Shown: piece after piece, positions 58,060-64,000 of the stretch | Layout of the letters: the number at the start of each line of letters is the position of its first letter | How positions within the stretch are numbered: position 1 is the stretch's first letter | DNA from: Plazaster borealis | Lineage: Eukaryota; Echinodermata; Asteroidea; Forcipulatida; Labidiasteridae | Reading direction: 5' to 3' | DNA length: 64,000 nucleotides | Assembly: GCA_021014325.1 (NCBI GenBank) | Contig: CM037474.1 | Location: forward strand, 5,683,130-5,747,129 | The notes under the pieces: generated by a model | Told to the model about the DNA's origin: nothing | The model's input: only the letters and a program-made list of their open reading frames with translations | Database searches by the model: none | Made by a program: the position numbers and the translations under genes

Positions 58060-58878
58060 CGCGCTCAGTACAAACTAAGGTCCAGTCTTGATAAATCCAG
58101 CAGGCAGACTAAATTTGCAACTCCTTTACAATGCATTACATCTCACACACCCACTGATTTTTTAAAATCAGGTGCCTGTGTGTGTACATGGTGTGGGAAA
58201 GTTTCAATCAAAGACCACTCCCTGCCAACAGTTTAGTGTAGAGTTCTAAAGATATAAAAGATTTCAGGTATGTGTGTAGGAGTTAATACCACACTCTGTG
58301 AATGAACACAGAAAAAAGACATCCTCAGACTTGGGTCAAAAGATGAGACTGAGCAAAAAGAAAAGATTGAAAAGCCACATAGTGCAGTCAGCAACAGGCA
58401 ACCTCAATGGACATAGGCCACTGTGAAAGGTCTCGAGGATCAACTGGGGAGTACAATGGAAGATGTTTCTCAGTTGAGCTAGTGGTCCTCGGACGGTTAG
58501 GTTGACTATACGTTTCAATTCTTTTAAATGATGGATCTGTGTTAGGGCCTTGTCACACGAGGCAACCAACTGCAGCACATGCTACAGGACCACTTTGGTA
58601 GCACATGAGTAATTTTTCAAACAGTGTCTTACGATCCCCGAAGAAAAATATGTGAACATTCAAATGTGAATGCCTTTGATTCATGGAGATTACCTGGAAC
58701 TTGTTGCCTGTAAAAGGAAGGTAGTGGTAGCACTTAAAGACTAAACTAATTACAAAGGACAACCTGGACACTCTCTACGACAACGGATGAGCAACCACAA
58801 GTTTGACATCAGAAACAATAACATACAGAAACCAGTAGCTGAGCATTTCAATCTGCCCGGCCATTCCCTGCACCACCT

Positions 58879-59378
58879 TAAAGGGTGTGTACAACATTGG
58901 TAAGAGTGAAAATATAAATGATCACAGATTTGCGCATAACTTAAATGGTATAAAGATGGTCATGGTGGAAAACATCCCTTGAAATAGTTTTGCTTGGAAT
59001 GCTTTAGTTTTTGAGCAATGAGTAAAACAATTAGTTTTGATCTCGCGAGTCCAAAATCTGATGTTTGAAAACAGTAAAACATATAATTGTTGTGCTTTTT
59101 GCTTGAATAGGCTTATTATTGTGTTCATTTTTTTGTATTATTACTTTTTTTGATTGGTTCGTTGTGTTATCGTTTCACTTTTGCTGTGCTTGTTGATGTA
59201 CTTGTATTTGTTGAGGTCAAATAAATAATAATAATAATAATAATTGGGTTGTTCACTGTTTTCTTGTGACTCCAATGACTGATTGGGCTAAAACTTTCAC
59301 AGGTTTGTAATTTCATGTATATGTTGGGTCACATAAAGTGTGGATACTGTTCTCTGACAATTACCGATGTTGTCCTTG
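58879..59378. mobile_element. Inverted-repeat element inside a retroelement remnant
   Basis: The ends aaagggtgtgtacaacattg gtaa and ttaccgatgttgtccttg. It contains an AAT microsatellite and interrupts the Penelope-like remnant. Confidence 0.75.
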
Positions 59379-59389
59379 TGCTTTGAGCA

Positions 59390-59747
59390 GGGCTCCAAAT
59401 TTACACTGGAATGCAGGCCCGGGGCCAGTGATTACAGCATCGGGCCAGTAAACTCATGACTAGACAAGTCCGGCAGTCTTGCGTTTTTGTTTGAAATGTT
59501 GACTTTCAAGTCACATCAATCCGTTTCAGTTCTGTTGAGTGTTGAAGAATTCTTACTCAAAATACAAATTGAGATCAATCTTCTCATAGTGCTTGTTTAA
59601 ACTAAAATAGTTCAAAAGTTAAACCGTGTAGGTATTTTGTTCTCATTTCAATTCTGGTCTTGTAAAAAAAATCTGGTCCAGTAAACATTTTTAGCTACAA
59701 GCCCTACAGTCTTGTGGATTTTCCCACCAAATTCAAGCTCTGCCTTA
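59390..59747 (+). repeat. Dispersed repeat shared with 19.6 kb and 53.1 kb
   Basis: Contains ggccagtgattacagc, ggccagtaaac, cattttgagctac-like and agccctacagtcttgtggat. The 19578-20365 copy is split by a family D-like element, and 53085-53165 is a fragment. Confidence 0.65.
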
Positions 59748-60099
59748 AGGTGGTCATTGTTCAGCAGAGAGCATTCAGAGACTGGTTTGAAAGGGAAGCT
59801 GCTGCACAAAAGATCATTAAGAACCTGAACTTCATTGATCCAGGACTTAATAGTGACCAAGGTTTCCTGTCCCTCTACCAGGACTAGATGCCCATAGTCA
59901 CCGACTTTACCCTTTGTTGTTGTACATGTAATTGGATTCCTTGGGCCTTAACTTTCTTGTACATTATAGCATGTACTTGGCTTGTCCCCTTCATCACATC
60001 TGATGAAGTAGTTGTTGCTATGAAAGTTCATGCAATTTTTGTTTATGGAATGAGTTAGTTAGTCTTTTAAAGTTTATTACATGTTAATTTTGTATCGGG

Positions 60100-60210
60100 G
60101 ATACAGAATATAGTTTGTTTTTACCCTTACACCGATGTGTTTTAAGCACTGTATACTCAGTGCTTTCCTGAGTTCTGTGTAAAAAGTTATTTTAAATAAA
60201 GTATCCGATA
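60100..60210 (+). repeat. Dispersed repeat related to 35.6 kb
   Basis: acaccgatgtgttttaagca and tactcagtgctttcctgagt match, inverted, a stretch at ~35565-35660 (tactgagtatacagtg, acacatcggtgta). Confidence 0.55.
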
Positions 60211-60472
60211 AGAAAACTAGGAATTAATGTATTGCATCCTGTTGTAGTCTGATACTACACTGAGGCAACTGGTCGCTGCCTTGGTCCCCTTTGAAATGTT
60301 TCAGTCCAAGTTTACATTTCCTTCATAAGTAGAAGTGTCCTTTACTGAGAAAAAAAAACCCCTGCCTAACCCTTACACAGGAACAAAGTATTAGGGCTTG
60401 CGGGTGAAATGAACCCAAAAGCACTTTTTATTCCTAACCACCCCAAACGTCCTGACTACCCTCCTCGTCTTT

Positions 60473-61113
60473 AGCCGTGTTCGCATTGGACTTTTTGGGG
60501 GGTAAACTAACTGAGCAATTGGGTAACTTGACCATTTTAAGTCCAGTGCGAACAGCCCAGGAAAATTTCACCCAGGTAACTTAAACCGAGTCCAATGGGT
60601 AGTTAAACCGGCCATCTTCTGCCCAGGTAAACTAACCTGGTCAAACTAACCATGCCAAAAAAATGTCCAGTGCGGACGCATCGTCCCAATAAATCCGGCC
60701 AGTAATATATTGTTTCCCACGTCTGGTTTGCTGCACAGCCATGATCACGTGACACACGGAAGTGAACTACGACATAAATGTACTGGTGATGTTCACACAC
60801 ACATGTTGCTGTCGCGGCGGTATACAGAACTCAGAAATTGCGACCCTTTGCTTGCGTTGTTTTTCCTACTTTTATTTGCTGTGCTTCTCTTCAATAAAGG
60901 TTCACAAGCTAGGTCACGTGTTTTGTCACATCAAGTTAAAGGTCACTGGCGTAGCGCCCTCATGTGTTTATATTTAGTCAGTGGGTTTGTTTCACCATCG
61001 TCTCGGTTAGTTTACCTACGTCAAATAATCCAGGTGCAGACACCTGTAAGATTTACCCATTTGAATGTTACCTATGGTGTCGGTAAATATATTAATCCAA
61101 TGTGAACACAGCT
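60473..61113. mobile_element. ~640-bp inverted-repeat element
   Basis: The ends agccgtgttcgcattggact and (inverted) agctgtgttcacattggatt match. Internal ggtaaactaac and gtccagtgcgaacagcc echo the ends. A 131-codon ORF inside has no recognisable homology. Confidence 0.72.
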
Positions 61114-61533
61114 TTTGTTTGATATGATGGATTTGGTACATGTATCATACATGTACTACAAAACCCTCACTCACATAGTTACATGTACATGAAACATGAA
61201 ACATCACAGTTTGACAGTTTTAGGCTAGCTAGAAAACCATGAATGTTTGTGAACAAATGTATTTAATAATAATAATAAAATATTTATAGAGCGCCTTGTG
61301 CGAGGGCCTCAAGGCGCTTCACAGATAAAAACAGAAGCAAAAAAGCAAGTATACAGTAAAAAGTAAGCCAAAATACAAGTCACAAGAGACAAGCCACTAA
61401 AAACTATAAGTAAGAACTATAAGTAAAATACTGAAAGCCTAAAAAGTACAAGTACTAGAAACAAATTTTTAAAAAAATCAGCCAAGAGACAATTAGTAAC
61501 AAACTAGACATAATTGCATTTGTGCACAAATGC

Positions 61534-62680
61534 AGAGCTGTTTCGTGTATAATTTTTTTCAAATTAATCAAGTGAATATGAAAGTGTTGTAGTGTGTACA
61601 TAATCAACTTAATAATACAATATTTAATGCCTTGTGAGATCGAATTCATTCTCTACATATATATATCTTGTAAAACTGTACCTTTAAGATAATATAACCT
61701 GAGAAATGATGACGTCATGATGACGTCAAATATTTTTAGAATCAGTAATGACATATCAAGCCTGTTTAAAAAAGAATTTGGATTAAAGCATTTTCCGTTA
61801 GCAATTTCTGACTTAAAGGGGCAAAAAATGAAAAAAATCATAACAAATCGTGTGATGACGTCATCATGACGTCATCATGACGTCATTACAAGTTTAACAG
61901 AAACTTGCCATTATCTAACGACTTGCCAAGTTTCAACATGATCACACTAATACTTCGGGAGATATACGACTTCAAAAAGTGCACTTTTAATGCCGCGTCA
62001 CGTGACCCCCGATGACGTCATTGATCTGAAACTTCACACATATGATGGCTGCCTAACGATCACCATGTGTGTAAATTTTGAAGTGATTGCACAAAACTTC
62101 ACAACACACATCTTCAAAAAGTCCATTTTGAAGAGTTTTCAACCTGTCGCTAGAGGGCGCTCTTGCGTATTGTGACGTCATTGATATTTTTTTTGAACTG
62201 CCCACCCTTGCCAGACACTAACATCGTTGAAAGCAACTTCGTAACTTTTGCCACTTTTGAATTACGAGGCACTTCCGGTTTCGACCAGAAGTAGAGGTCA
62301 TGTGAGGTCACGCACACTGAATAAAATGAGACCTATTTTATCCCTACCCAATCCCGCAAACAGAAAGCTACGGTCTCTTGTGGCTGATTTGATACGGACT
62401 TTCAAATATTTAAAATAGAAACCTTTTAGATGACGTCACGTGACAGGTGATGACGTCATCATGACGAATTTCTTTTAGGACCTTCCTTGCACCTATACCT
62501 TTTATCCCTGAAAGTTTCATTGCAATTGCTTTTTAGGAACTATGCAAAAGGCCGCTTGGACGAACCGTGCATTATCTCAATGGCTTTTTGTCTGAAACAG
62601 ACAAATAAAAAACCCAATAATAACAAAAACTTTAACGAAAACAAGAGCTGTTTCGCTGCGCTGCGCTACGAAACAGCTAA
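61534..62680. mobile_element. ~1.1-kb repeat element with nine CRE palindromes
   Basis: agagctgtttcg marks the left end at 61534 and the right end at 62644, where it forms an 11-bp-stem hairpin with cgaaacagct (to 62678). TGACGTCA occurs exactly nine times between 61710 and 62458. No ORF of note is present. The family was not identified. Confidence 0.55.
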
Positions 62681-62835
62681 AAAACAACAGTAACAAATGT
62701 AAATAAAGATAATCCGATAAGATTATATGGGATTTGAGGTATTGCATGGTGAGGTATCAATGGTTTGCAGTAACACCATGTGTATATTTACTTTGCTGTG
62801 TAGATTTTGTTCTTTGAGAACTTTGCTATTTATTC

Positions 62836-62914
62836 TACTGCCGCGGAGTGGGTTTCGGAATTCGGGAGACTATTCTACTGCCGCAGAGTAGATTTCGGAA
62901 TTCGGGAGACTACT
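62836..62914 (+). repeat. ~39-bp direct duplication
   Basis: attctactgccgcggagtgg and gtttcggaattcgggagact repeat almost exactly twice. Confidence 0.9.
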
Positions 62915-62977
62915 AAGTTCTGAAATGTATTAAATGTATTTAAGATACATGTATGACTTCATTTAATCTATATTTAC

Positions 62978-63225
62978 AGCGGATCAGGTTGGCTCAGAGG
63001 TTTCTTTCCCTGCCTTTCACCTCTGTGGACTCCGGTTCGAATCCCACCTCAGACCTGAGCCCTGCATGTGGATTGGGTTTTCAGTCCCTACCTGATTGCA
63101 TGGGTTTTCCCTCATTGGGGTTTTCCTCCCACATCTAATACTGCACATTTCTTCATCGTCTCCTATTTCATACTGTTATTGATGCTAATTGCGCTGTTGG
63201 ATGTGTAATGAAATAAACAAACACA
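62978..63225 (+). repeat. Second tRNA-like SINE family, full copy
   Basis: Starts GGTTGGCTCAGAGGTTT (A-box-like) and GGTTCGAATCCCACC (B box). The body gattgggttttcagtcccta and the end ggatgtgtaatgaaataaac follow. Copies lie at 29.96, 41.0, 41.3 and 50.2 kb on minus. Confidence 0.75.
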
Positions 63226-63913
63226 AAATCTGAAGCTTGGTCAAATCAAGGTCATGCAGCAGCCATTTTGTTTGATCCCTTAATGTTGTACCCAAAGCCA
63301 GTTGTGTTTTACATTTGTACATTGCAATACATGTAAATAAATGAAAAAAAAATTACCCTCATGTTTTCGACTCTAGCAAAGTCTTTCTTAAAGGCGAAAA
63401 AGAAATATAAATAAACATGTAAATAGACATTTTAGTCAGATACAATTCCTGTCAACGCATACTGTTACAACATTAACAAGCTGGTAACTAGACAAAGGCC
63501 CTTTTTCCATGGTTTTAGACCACCTGTATGCATCAGGGCTGGCTCTTTGTTATAACAATGAATTAGAGGTGGAACAAAAGACATGATAAACATGTGGTAT
63601 TCGGTAACATATGGTGGTACCATTGGAAGGTTGAATTAATATATGAAATGGCTAGCCATGACGTGTCTATCATAACGGCAGAACATAATAACTCACTCCT
63701 AATGAAAAAAACAAAACAAAAAACGTCAGAAGGTTTATGAATAATGAATATGGGCAACACCACCACATACGTAAATCTATTTTGTTGTGGTATTTGAGTA
63801 TTAGTTTCAAGTGATCTGAGAGAGATTGTGGGGAAGGTCCAATACTTGTTAAAAGGTTTATTTGAGGGAAATGAATCTAGGTAAAAAGCACTACATGTAA
63901 ATCTCTGATTACA

Positions 63914-64000
63914 GCGTGGCATGTCGTGGACGATTTGTTAAGAGCACTGGACTCAAGCTCTGGTATTTCTAATCAGCAGGGTGTGGGTTCGAGTCCTGGT
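63914..64000 (+). repeat. tRNA-Leu-derived SINE, cut by window end
   Basis: Head of the same family: gacgatttgttaagagcact, CTCAAG loop and GGGTTCGAGTCCTGG. It continues past the window. Confidence 0.78.

Larger units (their letters stand above)
58748..59886 (+). pseudogene. Penelope-like retroelement remnant (GIY-YIG end), interrupted
   Basis: Plus-strand pieces 58758-58878 and ~59748-59886. The first reads GQPGHSLRQRMSNHK and PVAEHFNLPGHSL, the pattern of the GIY-YIG endonuclease end of Penelope-like elements. The second reads KVVIVQQRAFRDWFERE to GFLSLYQD and a TAG at 59884-59886, resembling the family's C terminus. Between them lie an inverted-repeat element and a dispersed repeat (59390-59747). 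No reverse transcriptase part is in the window, so it is a dead 5'-truncated copy. Assignment is from pattern memory. Confidence 0.65.

Noticed and set aside
58330..58560. Minus ~50-codon frame (SFKRIETYSQPNRPR) that looks protein-like
   Set aside because: Bounded by stops, no confirmed splice sites and no recognised family. It could be a retroelement remnant or chance.
60710..61105. 131-codon plus ORF with a hydrophobic segment
   Set aside because: It lies inside an inverted-repeat element and has no family resemblance.

Overview
The window is nuclear DNA from an animal. Three protein-coding genes are split by consensus GT-AG introns and code for recognisable animal proteins, and most of the rest is dispersed repeats. 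Intron-rich, vertebrate-like gene structures, tRNA-derived SINE-like repeats, many short inverted-repeat transposons and a TTAGGG telomeric motif suggest an invertebrate deuterostome, perhaps an echinoderm. The species call is a guess.

Layout. Positions 1-18000 hold no gene I can support. They contain transposon-like repeats, foldback elements, a 24-bp minisatellite, a diverged ~420-bp duplication and three decayed exon-like modules near 10.4-10.8 kb. TEX264, an ER membrane ER-phagy receptor, lies on the minus strand at 18023-23477 (3 exons, 253 codons before the stop). Cathepsin C (dipeptidyl peptidase 1, CTSC) lies on the plus strand at 26522-31761 (6 exons, 452 codons). The two are head to head, and their 3-kb intergenic space holds a ~1.5-kb interstitial telomeric-repeat tract with an embedded GGCCA array. 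Positions 31762-38568 are repeat-filled intergenic DNA with a 44-bp tandem array. TBC1D30, a Rab GTPase-activating protein, occupies 38569-58059 on the minus strand (12 exons seen, 877 codons). Its introns carry many repeats: a 950-bp inverted-repeat element, a 13-bp array, a 42-bp array and an 87-bp array open in both directions. Positions 58060-64000 hold a Penelope-like retroelement remnant broken by later insertions, several inverted-repeat elements, a ~1.1-kb element with nine CRE palindromes, and SINE copies.

All three gene models were built by hand from splice signals, reading phase and remembered similarity to vertebrate proteins. In each, exon lengths sum to an exact multiple of three with no internal stop. 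The genes have no obvious joint pathway. TEX264 and cathepsin C both relate to the lysosome (one delivers ER to it, the other works in it), but adjacency alone does not show co-regulation.
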